NCBI RefSeq assembly: GCF_903970965.1
Contig: NZ_CAJCKW010000003.1
Coordinates: 372,001 to 436,000, forward strand
Reading direction: 5' to 3'
Length of the DNA stretch: 64,000 nt
From: Aureimonas sp. ME7
Lineage (GTDB): Bacteria > Pseudomonadota > Alphaproteobacteria > Rhizobiales > Rhizobiaceae
The first letter of the stretch is position 1. Each line of letters opens with the position of its first letter. The notes beneath the pieces were generated by a model, which ran no database searches, had not been told where the DNA came from, and saw only the letters and a list, made by a program, of their open reading frames with translations. Positions 56,769 to 64,000 of this stretch are shown one piece after another. The position numbers and the translations under genes were made by a program.

Positions 56769-56867
56769 ATAGGTCCGGTTGGCACCGGTTCGCCGGCCCT
56801 CCTTAAATCTTCGGGCCGTTCTCATTCCTCGCAGGCGATGGCCGAACAGGCTCCGTTTCGAGCGACC

Positions 56868-57281
56868 TCATACCTGCTCGGTGCGATCGGGCTCGGGCAG
56901 CACCGGCTTTGGCCGACCCTCCCCATCCAGCGCCACCATCACGAAGGTTCCTTCCGTTACCAGTTCGCGCTCGCGGCTGAGATAACGCGCGGCCCAGGCC
57001 TCCACGTGGATGGTGATCGAGGTCCGGCCGACCTTTTCGATTTGCGCATGGACGATCAGCGTGTCGCCGATCTTGACGGGTTTGCGGAACACCAGAGTAT
57101 GCACCGCCGCGGTGACGACGCGCCCGCCGGCGCGCTCGGCGCCGCGCACACCGGCGGCCAAATCCATCTGCGACATGACCCATCCGCCGAAGATGTCGCC
57201 GGCCGCGTTGCTGTCGGCCGGCATGGCCTGAACGCGGATCACGAGGTCGCCGCTCGGCTGGTTATCCGTCAGATCGCTCAC
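56868..57281 (-). CDS. Acyl-CoA thioesterase (YciA-type hotdog)
   Basis: 137 residues from GTG 57281. A single hotdog domain of the YciA/ACOT group: QAMPADSNAAGDIFGGWVMS, with the catalytic Asp in the NAAGDIFGG loop, then VHTLVFRKPVKIGDTL and VEAWAARY. Cleaves acyl-CoA to acid and CoA. Single gene. Confidence 0.9.
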   Translation of the reverse strand: MSDLTDNQPSGDLVIRVQAMPADSNAAGDIFGGWVMSQMDLAAGVRGAERAGGRVVTAAVHTLVFRKPVKIGDTLIVHAQIEKVGRTSITIHVEAWAARYLSRERELVTEGTFVMVALDGEGRPKPVLPEPDRTEQV

Positions 57282-57657
57282 AGTGAAGCTCCAAGTCTTT
57301 CCGTATCGGTCGTTCGTCGGGTGCGCTCGGCGGTCCGCCCGACCATCGACCCCGCCAACCGGCGCGCAAAGAGCATGGCGGAGGGTGTGCTGCCAACCCC
57401 GACGCATCGCAGCGACGCGCCGTTCCGGAGGTCGGCTTCCTCAAGCGGATCAAGAGCCCCTTAGCTTGATCGACCGGCCTCAAGCCAGGAAGGGGAACGG
57501 GCGTGGCCTATGTCGGCTGACCCGTTCCGCCAGGGCGTTGCGCTCAGTTCTTCGTGACGGACTTACGGGGGAACCGAGGGGAGCCTGCGTCATTCTGTCA
57601 GCATGGAACGGCGGCGCCGAACCGGTGCCCCGTCTTCGACATGAAAGAGATTGCCAC
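57282..57657. other. Divergent intergenic region
   Basis: 376 bases between the thioesterase and the PRC-barrel gene. A ribosome site (AAAGAGA) for the latter lies at its right end. I see no further gene or repeat. Confidence 0.5.
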
Positions 57658-58143
57658 ATGAAGTCACTCGTTCTCGCCGCAGGTTTCGCAACGCTGATGG
57701 GCGGCGCCGCTTTTGCGCAGACCACCGCTCCCGCCGACACGGGCACGAGCGCAGCGCCCGCCGCTGCGACCGCGACGACGACCCCCGCGACCGCCGCGGC
57801 CGGCGGCCCGTTCTACACGGTGCAGGCGCCGGCGGCCGGCCAGATGCCGATGAGCCATCTTGCCAGCGATCTCGACGATCGTGACGTCTACGGCGCTAAC
57901 AACGAAGACATCGGGGAGATCGAGGACTTCGTGATCAACACCGACGGCACGATCGCCGCCGTGGTGATCGAAGTCGGCGGCTTCCTCGGCATCGGCGAGA
58001 AGGACGTTCTCGTGAACTTCAGCGAGCTGCAGTTTGCGATGGACGGCAACAAGATGCGGATCAACGCGCCGAACCTGACGCGCGAGGCGCTGACCTCGGC
58101 GCCCGACACGGATCTCGACGCGCTGTTCCCCGATCACGACTGA
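57658..58143 (+). CDS. Exported PRC-barrel domain protein
   Basis: 161 residues from ATG 57658. Signal peptide KSLVLAAGFATLMGGAAFAQ, an Ala/Thr-rich linker of about 40 residues, then a PRC-barrel: SHLASDLDDRDVYGANNEDI, GEIEDFVINTDGTIAAVVIE and GGFLGIGEKDVLVNFSELQF. Domains of this type carry protein or small-molecule contacts; exported forms are common in Hyphomicrobiales and their role is not known. A strong terminator follows. Confidence 0.87.
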   Translation: MKSLVLAAGFATLMGGAAFAQTTAPADTGTSAAPAAATATTTPATAAAGGPFYTVQAPAAGQMPMSHLASDLDDRDVYGANNEDIGEIEDFVINTDGTIAAVVIEVGGFLGIGEKDVLVNFSELQFAMDGNKMRINAPNLTREALTSAPDTDLDALFPDHD

Positions 58144-58161
58144 TCGCGAAGCGCCCATGCG

Positions 58162-58194
58162 AGGCCCGCACCGGAAACGGTGCGGGCCTTTTTC
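58162..58194 (+). terminator. Intrinsic terminator after the PRC-barrel gene
   Basis: 12-bp stem AGGCCCGCACCG (58162-58173) with 58178-58189, GAAA loop, then a T run. It also stands just beyond the stop of the convergent GST gene. Confidence 0.95.
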
Positions 58195-58197
58195 GTT

Positions 58198-58815
58198 TCA
58201 GGCCGCCGGCACCCAATCGCGCGGACGGAACCCCGGCAGCGCCTCGATGCGCGCGAGCCAGGTACGCACGGCCGGACGGGCCGTGAGGTCGAACCCGCCT
58301 TCCGTCGCCGTGGCGGTGTAGGGATAGAGGGCGATGTCGGCGACCGTCGGCTGGTCGCCGCCGAAGAACGGACGGGCGGCAAGGTGCGCTTCCATCACGT
58401 CGAGGGCGCGGTCGCCGTTGGCCAGGAGCAGCGCCATGCGCTCGGGCGTCGCGAAGGGCGCGCGCTCGGGATAGACCGTGAGGGAACGGCGCACCGCGAC
58501 CGTGACCTCGTGCGCGTTCTGCTCGAAGAACATCCAGCGCAGGGTGGACGCGCGCTCGAACGGATCGGCGGGAACGAAAGGCGTGGCTTCTCCGAGATAG
58601 ACGAGGATGGCGTTCGATTCCGCCAGGACGCGCTCGTCCTCAAGCTCCAAAAGCGGGAGCTGGCCGGCCGGGTTGCGCGCGAGAAAGGCGGGTGTGCGCG
58701 TCGAGCCGTCGCGGGATGAAACCTCGTTGTGGCGGAAGGGGCGGCCGAGGAGGGCCAACAGAAGGCGCGGCTTGTAGCAGTTGCCGCTGTCGAGCATGCC
58801 GTGGATCGTGATCAT
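58198..58815 (-). CDS. Glutathione S-transferase
   Basis: 205 residues from ATG 58815 (GGGAGACC ahead). The thioredoxin-like half opens with TIHGMLDSGNCYKPRLLLAL and has NPAGQLPLLELEDERVLAES (with the ESNAIL glutathione contact); the helical half follows, with GGDQPTVADIALYPYTATA. Substrate unknown. Single gene, divergent from aatA. Confidence 0.9.
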   Translation of the reverse strand: MITIHGMLDSGNCYKPRLLLALLGRPFRHNEVSSRDGSTRTPAFLARNPAGQLPLLELEDERVLAESNAILVYLGEATPFVPADPFERASTLRWMFFEQNAHEVTVAVRRSLTVYPERAPFATPERMALLLANGDRALDVMEAHLAARPFFGGDQPTVADIALYPYTATATEGGFDLTARPAVRTWLARIEALPGFRPRDWVPAA

Positions 58816-58853
58816 CGATAAGGGTCTCCCTGGGTTCGCTCGGCAAGAGGTGA

Positions 58854-60254
<1,401 letters not shown>

Positions 60255-60277
60255 GCGCTGGACACGGACGAAGACCG

Positions 60278-60305
60278 GGCGGCGGAGCGATCCGCTGCCT
60301 TTTTT
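60278..60305 (+). terminator. Intrinsic terminator after aatA
   Basis: 9-bp stem with one G-T pair, GGCGGCGGA (60278-60286) with TCCGCTGCC (60291-60299), GCGA loop, then six T. Confidence 0.9.
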
Positions 60306-60332
60306 CATGTGCGAGGTCGGGGAATAGGCAAG

Positions 60333-60361
60333 AAAAAAGCCGGGCTCACGAAGAACCCGGC
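60333..60361 (-). terminator. Terminator of the AbcR-like RNA
   Basis: GCCGGG and CCCGGC arms (60339-60344 and 60356-60361) with an 11-base loop; read on the minus strand the stem runs into TTTTTTCT. Confidence 0.9.
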
Positions 60362-60456
60362 CGAAAAATAAGGGGCTTTCGAAAAAGCAAACCCTTGGGA
60401 GGAAACGGCCGGGAGCGATGCAGCTTGGGAGGAGGTAAGCCCACCGCGACCCGACT
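60333..60456 (-). ncRNA. abcR: AbcR/alpha-r15-type small regulatory RNA
   Basis: On the minus strand, from a predicted start near 60456, about 124 nt. It carries CCTCCCAAG twice (60425-60433 and 60395-60403), each an unpaired anti-Shine-Dalgarno candidate, then a hairpin (GCTTT/AAAGC, 60375-60388), and ends in a terminator (GCCGGG/CCCGGC, 60339-60361, then TTTTTT). Length, twin CCUCCC motifs and place beside lsrB match the AbcR RNAs of rhizobia, which bind Hfq and silence ABC-transporter mRNAs. In Sinorhizobium meliloti two such genes lie in tandem near lsrB (from memory); only one is seen here. The family call is by eye. Confidence 0.82.
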
Positions 60457-60463
60457 GCGTTTA

Positions 60464-60469
60464 GTTATA
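60464..60469 (-). promoter_or_regulatory. -10 box of the AbcR-like RNA
   Basis: TATAAC on the minus strand, seven bases before the predicted start at about 60456. The -35 position (TGGTCG) is poor, which suits a promoter that needs an activator. Confidence 0.65.
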
Positions 60470-60512
60470 AGCGATCGACGGCCCACGACCATCCCGCTTT
60501 CGGCATGTCTGC

Positions 60513-60529
60513 CATGCGCAAGGCGCATG
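60513..60529 (-). promoter_or_regulatory. LysR-type box (T-N11-A) upstream of the AbcR-like RNA
   Basis: A 7-bp inverted repeat with a 3-base centre (CATGCGC, AAG, GCGCATG on the plus strand); the inner TGCGCCTTGCGCA is T-N11-A. Its centre (60521) lies 65 bases upstream of the predicted start, the classical recognition position of LysR regulators. LsrB/VtlR, encoded next to it, is the obvious candidate. Confidence 0.65.
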
Positions 60530-60556
60530 CAACTTCGAAGGGTGCTTAGGGGGCGG

Positions 60557-61453
60557 TCAGTAGGACCAGGTGCGCGCCTTGCCGATCAGGAAGTCGCGGA
60601 AGACCTTGAGCTTGGCCGCATCGCGCAACTGCTCGGGATAGCAGAGATAGGTGTCGAAGGATGCGAGATCGAGGTCGGGCAGGACCTGGACCAGCTTGGT
60701 GTCCTTGTCGATCATGTAGTCCGGCAGCAGGGCGAGGCCGATGCCGCGCTCGATGGCGGACTTCATCGCCATCAGGTTGTTGATCTGCAGGATCGGCGCC
60801 CGGCTCTGGCCTTCCGGCAGGCCGGCTGTTTCCAGCGCGTTGAGGTTGCGCAGGTAGTTCGGCGCCGGCTCGCCGAAGGTGATGATGCGGTGGCGCTCGA
60901 GATCGTCGGTGCTCTCCGGGGTGCCGTAGCGCGCGAGATAGGCGGGCGCGGCATAGACGTGGAGATGCACGGTGAAGAGGCGGCGCTGGATGAGATCCGG
61001 CTGCTGCGGCTGGCGCAGGCGGATCGCCGCGTCCGCCTTGCGCATGGTGAGGTCGATCTCCTCGTTGTCGAACACGAGCTGGAGTTCGAGCTCGGGGTAG
61101 AGCTCCAGGAACTCCTGCGCGCGCTGCGTCAGCCAGCCGGAGCCGAGGCCGACCGTGGTGGTGACGCGCAGCTTGCCGGACGGCTTCTCTCGCGTCTCGG
61201 TGAGCTGCATGCGCACGTTTTCGAGGCGCTTCAGGACGTCCGTCGCGGTCTGGTAGAGGAGTTCGCCCGGCTCCGACAGGACGAGGCCGCGCGCATGGCG
61301 GTGGAAGAGGGGGGCGCCGATCTCGTGTTCCAGCGCCGCCACCTGCCGCGAGATCGCGGACTGGGACAGATTCAGGACGTTGGCGGCATGGGTGAAGGAC
61401 CCGGCTTCGGCGGCTGCGTGAAAGATCCGCAGCTTGTCCCAGTCGAGCGCCAT
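60557..61453 (-). CDS. lsrB: LysR-family regulator LsrB/VtlR
   Basis: 298 residues. N-terminal winged helix (LRIFHAAAEAGSFTHAANVL, NLSQSAISRQVAALEHEIGA) and a LysR substrate domain. Its place next to trxB and an AbcR-like RNA is that of lsrB of Sinorhizobium and vtlR of Brucella, regulators of oxidative stress, LPS and AbcR2. The C-terminal DTYLCYPEQL holds the only Cys seen in the effector domain. Stop lies about 100 bases upstream of the RNA start. 40 bases downstream of trxB. Confidence 0.88.
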   Translation of the reverse strand: MALDWDKLRIFHAAAEAGSFTHAANVLNLSQSAISRQVAALEHEIGAPLFHRHARGLVLSEPGELLYQTATDVLKRLENVRMQLTETREKPSGKLRVTTTVGLGSGWLTQRAQEFLELYPELELQLVFDNEEIDLTMRKADAAIRLRQPQQPDLIQRRLFTVHLHVYAAPAYLARYGTPESTDDLERHRIITFGEPAPNYLRNLNALETAGLPEGQSRAPILQINNLMAMKSAIERGIGLALLPDYMIDKDTKLVQVLPDLDLASFDTYLCYPEQLRDAAKLKVFRDFLIGKARTWSY

Positions 61454-61493
61454 GACGTTTGTGCCTCCCCCGAAGCGATCCCGATGCGGATGA

Positions 61494-62465
61494 TTATTCG
61501 GCAGCCTGCCGCTGCACGTCGGCAGCCTGCGCCGTCAGCCAGCGCTCGGCCTCGAGCGCGGCCATGCAGCCGAGACCGGCCGCCGTCACCGCCTGGCGAT
61601 ACACGTCGTCCGCCACGTCGCCGGCGGCGAAGACGCCCTCGACCGACGTGCGCGTCGAGCCGGGCTCGACCCACAGGTAGTCGCCGTCCTTCTTGCGCAG
61701 CTGGTCGCCGAAGACGTCCGTGGCCGGCGCGTGGCCGATGGCGATGAAGACGCCGTGTGCCTCCACATCCGACAGCGTGCCGGTGGTACGGTCGCGCAGA
61801 CGAACGCCGGTGACCGACTTCATCGGCGCGGTCTGGCCGAGAACTTCGGCGACCTCCGAGTTCCAGACGACGGAAACGTTGTCCTTGGCGAAGAGGCGGT
61901 TCTGCAGGATCCGCTCGGCGCGGAAACCCTCGCGGCGGTGGACCACGGTGACGGACTTGGCGATGTTGGACAGATACAGCGCTTCCTCGACCGCGGTGTT
62001 GCCGCCGCCGACCACCACCACGTCCTTGCCGCGATAGAAGAAGCCGTCGCAGGTGGCGCAGGCGGACACGCCGAAGCCCTGGAAGGCGGCTTCCGATTCA
62101 AGACCCAGCCAACGCGCCTGCGCGCCCGTGGCGATGATCACCGCGTCCGCCGTGTAGACCGTGCCGCTGTCGCCGGTAAAGCGAAAGGGACGGCGCGACA
62201 GGTCGGCCTCGACGATCAGATCGGCGGCCATCTCGGCGCCGACGTTCAGCGCCTGCTGCTTCATCTCTTCCATCAGGAAGGGACCGCCGATCGGATCGCG
62301 GTAGCCCGGATAGTTCTCGACGTCCGACGTAATCGTCAGCTGGCCGCCTTCCTGGAGGCCGGCGACGAGGAGGGGCTTCATCATGGCACGCGCGGCATAG
62401 ATCGCGGCGGTGTAGCCGGCCGGGCCGGAGCCGATGACGAGGATTTCCGCGTGGCGCTGGGTCAT
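61494..62465 (-). CDS. trxB: Thioredoxin-disulfide reductase
   Basis: 323 residues. FAD site IGSGPAGYTAAIYAARA, redox-active CATC (Cys136, Cys139) in GVSACATCDGFFYRGKDV, and NADPH site VVGGGNTAVEEAL. The C-terminal FAD segment GVFAAGDVADDVYRQAVTAA is typical. Passes electrons from NADPH to thioredoxin. Followed at 40 bases by lsrB, in the usual rhizobial order. Confidence 0.97.
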   Translation of the reverse strand: MTQRHAEILVIGSGPAGYTAAIYAARAMMKPLLVAGLQEGGQLTITSDVENYPGYRDPIGGPFLMEEMKQQALNVGAEMAADLIVEADLSRRPFRFTGDSGTVYTADAVIIATGAQARWLGLESEAAFQGFGVSACATCDGFFYRGKDVVVVGGGNTAVEEALYLSNIAKSVTVVHRREGFRAERILQNRLFAKDNVSVVWNSEVAEVLGQTAPMKSVTGVRLRDRTTGTLSDVEAHGVFIAIGHAPATDVFGDQLRKKDGDYLWVEPGSTRTSVEGVFAAGDVADDVYRQAVTAAGLGCMAALEAERWLTAQAADVQRQAAE

Positions 62466-62856
62466 GACGAACCTTGAACTCCGATACCGAACCGCACATG
62501 GGCTTGGGGTCCATCTGCTTCAATAGAGGAGAGCGGGGGAGCCGACAACACGATCTGTTGCCGGCCTGCAACGGTTCCCCATCGATCGGCGGAAGGGGTG
62601 GACGCGATTCGGGCGGCTGGATATGGTCGCCGTCCTTTCAGCGATGCGTTTCAGAAGGAGGCCGCATGATCGATCCCGCGATGTCGCTCCTTCCCGCCGG
62701 ATTGTGGCCTCTTCCGCCTTCGGCTTGAGCCGACCGGCCGCCTGATCCGCCTCGCCGAGCCGTTTCGGCTCTCTACCATCCCGTTCCGACGTGCCGCCGC
62801 GAGCTTGTCAGAGCTTTCGCGCGGGTGAGGACGGCGTTCGTCGCCGTATCGATTCC
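62466..62856. other. Intergenic region between trxB and the ABC exporter gene
   Basis: 391 bases. The trxB promoter should lie in the left part. The small frame at 62666-62728 and a short hairpin (GAGCCG/CGGCTC, 62757-62772) are the only features seen on the right. Confidence 0.5.
62666..62728 (+). CDS. Possible very small protein or leader peptide
   Basis: A 20-codon frame at ATG 62666 with a near-perfect Shine-Dalgarno, AGAAGGAGG, six bases ahead; the product MIDPAMSLLPAGLWPLPPSA is rich in Pro and Leu. It ends 128 bases before the exporter gene and is followed by a hairpin. It may be an upstream leader. Without the ribosome site it would not be worth noting. Confidence 0.35.
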   Translation: MIDPAMSLLPAGLWPLPPSA

Positions 62857-64000
62857 ATGACCCAAGACATTCGCGTGGATCGCCTCGGCGCGATCCGCAG
62901 GACCCTACGTTTCACCTTCGCCAACTGGCGCGCGGAGCGGCCCCTGGCGTTTTCCGTCGGCGCCCTGATCACCACGGCGACGCTCGCCGATATCCTGATC
63001 CCGTTCTATGCCGGGCGGCTGGTGGATGCGCTGGGCACGCGAGCCCAAGGTCTCGGCCCCGCACTGGAGGCGCTGTTCGCCATGGCGGCGCTCGGGCTCG
63101 TCTTCGTGGCCTCGCGTCACTTCGCTTGGGCGAGCATCGTGCCGATGACGCTGCGCATCATGCGCCGCGTCGGCGAAAGCGCGTTCGGCCGCGTCCAGCA
63201 CTTCTCCGCCAACTGGCACGCCAACAGCTTTTCCGGCTCGGTGGTGCGCCAGATCACGCGGGGCATGTGGTCGCTCGATCTCCTACACGACATCCTGCTT
63301 CTGGCGCTTTTGCCCTCGCTGGTGGTGCTGGTCGGCACCGTGGCGTTGCTCGGCTGGCAATGGCCTGCGATGGGGCTCGCCATGGCGCTCGGCGCCGCGC
63401 TGCATGTGGCGATGACGGTGACGCTGTCGGTGCGCTGGGTGGCGCCGACGGCTCAAGCCTCCAACCGGATGGACACGCGCGTCGGCGGCGTGATCGCCGA
63501 TGCGCTGGCCTGCAACGGCGTCGTCAAGGCGTTCGGGGCGGAGGCGCGCGAAGAGGCTCGGCTGAGCACCGCGCTGGCCGACTGGCAGGTCGCCACGCGG
63601 CGCACCTGGATGCGCGGCACCTGGGTCGGCACGATCCAGACCGCGATCCTTTGGACGATCCGCATCGGCATCGCCGGCATGGCCGTCTGGCTCTGGCATC
63701 GGGGCCAAGCCTCGGCCGGCGACGTCACCTATATCCTCACCACCTATTTCGTGGTGCACGGGTATCTGCGCGACATCGGCATGCATGTCAGCAATCTCCA
63801 GCGCTCGGTCAACGAGCTCGAGGAACTCGTCGATCTCTACGACGAGGTGCCCGAAATCCGCGACCGGCCGGGCGCTCCTGCAATCGCGGCTGGGCCGGGC
63901 GGGATCCGCTTCGAGAACGTGCGCTTCCACTACGGGGCGCATGCCGCGCCGCTCTACGAGAACTTGTCCGTCGCCATTCCGGCCGGGCAGCGCGTCGGGC
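62857..64000 (+). CDS. ABC exporter, N-terminal part (cut by window edge)
   Basis: The first 381 residues of an exporter from ATG 62857. Six membrane spans between about residues 30 and 300 (LAFSVGALITTATLADILIP, ILLLALLPSLVVLVGTVALL) lead to the start of the ATPase domain (IRFENVRFHYGAHAAPLYEN, then GQRVG just before Walker A). The same general class as the pair at 20.9-24.7 kb but not closely alike. No stop before the edge. Confidence 0.88.
   Translation, partial: MTQDIRVDRLGAIRRTLRFTFANWRAERPLAFSVGALITTATLADILIPFYAGRLVDALGTRAQGLGPALEALFAMAALGLVFVASRHFAWASIVPMTLRIMRRVGESAFGRVQHFSANWHANSFSGSVVRQITRGMWSLDLLHDILLLALLPSLVVLVGTVALLGWQWPAMGLAMALGAALHVAMTVTLSVRWVAPTAQASNRMDTRVGGVIADALACNGVVKAFGAEAREEARLSTALADWQVATRRTWMRGTWVGTIQTAILWTIRIGIAGMAVWLWHRGQASAGDVTYILTTYFVVHGYLRDIGMHVSNLQRSVNELEELVDLYDEVPEIRDRPGAPAIAAGPGGIRFENVRFHYGAHAAPLYENLSVAIPAGQRVG

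Noticed and set aside
60346-60528. A 60-codon minus-strand frame downstream of lsrB
   Set aside because: It overlaps the AbcR-like RNA and its terminator; the RNA signals explain the region better.

Overview
The window is high-GC chromosome of an alphaproteobacterium of the order Hyphomicrobiales (Rhizobiales). The case rests on several things seen together: an lsrB/vtlR-type LysR gene next to trxB with an AbcR-like small RNA beside it, a PetP/PetR regulator pair, petABC with separate cytochrome b and c1 genes, a BA14K-type C-terminal domain, a UvrB of 992 residues, and the rhizobial MoxR-DUF58-BatA/DUF4159 gene order. A genus near Aureimonas or Aurantimonas would fit, but this is an inference. 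Most of the window is ordinary core genome. No rRNA or tRNA gene, CRISPR array, phage or insertion sequence was seen.

Layout: 0-2.3 kb, the end of an unknown gene, a terminator, a possible leucine-rich leader peptide and leuA. 2.4-7.6 kb, a membrane protein, a BenE-type transporter, a metallophosphoesterase, a Nudix hydrolase, a glutathionyl-hydroquinone reductase and a GNAT acetyltransferase. 7.6-15.5 kb, a five-gene minus-strand operon (MoxR ATPase, DUF58, BatA/DUF4159, a second large membrane protein, a patatin). 15.7-18.1 kb, DUF1285, a CoA-type Nudix hydrolase and a CCA tRNA nucleotidyltransferase. 18.1-20.8 kb, DUF1059, hemF, a Nudix hydrolase and trmL. 20.9-27.8 kb, a translationally coupled ABC exporter pair and petABC. 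27.9-33.5 kb, a diguanylate cyclase and ychF-pth-rplY-prs. 33.6-40.1 kb, an M24-fold protein, pgeF, midA, lgt, ubiK, ybjN, proC and csaA. 40.1-45.9 kb, a histidine kinase with petR and petP, ilvE, a metallo-beta-lactamase-fold hydrolase, a BA14K-like protein and a cold-shock gene.

46-50.3 kb is a run of small exported proteins with much non-coding DNA. It holds a 45-residue lipoprotein with a TTG start and two paralogous arginine-rich proteins that share the same TTCAG-N6-TTCAG promoter repeat. At 50.3-51.8 kb a single visibly AT-richer gene (AlbA_2/Schlafen-type domain) lies against uvrB and looks horizontally acquired. 51.8-60.3 kb carries uvrB, an extensin-like protein, two exported proteins, a thioesterase, a glutathione S-transferase and an aspartate aminotransferase. 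60.3-64 kb carries the AbcR-like RNA, lsrB, trxB and the start of a third ABC exporter.

The best regulatory signal is at 60.33-60.53 kb: a compact RNA gene with two CCTCCCAAG anti-Shine-Dalgarno copies, a terminator, a -10 box, and a T-N11-A LysR box centred about 65 bp upstream of the predicted start, directly downstream of the lsrB gene whose product probably binds it.
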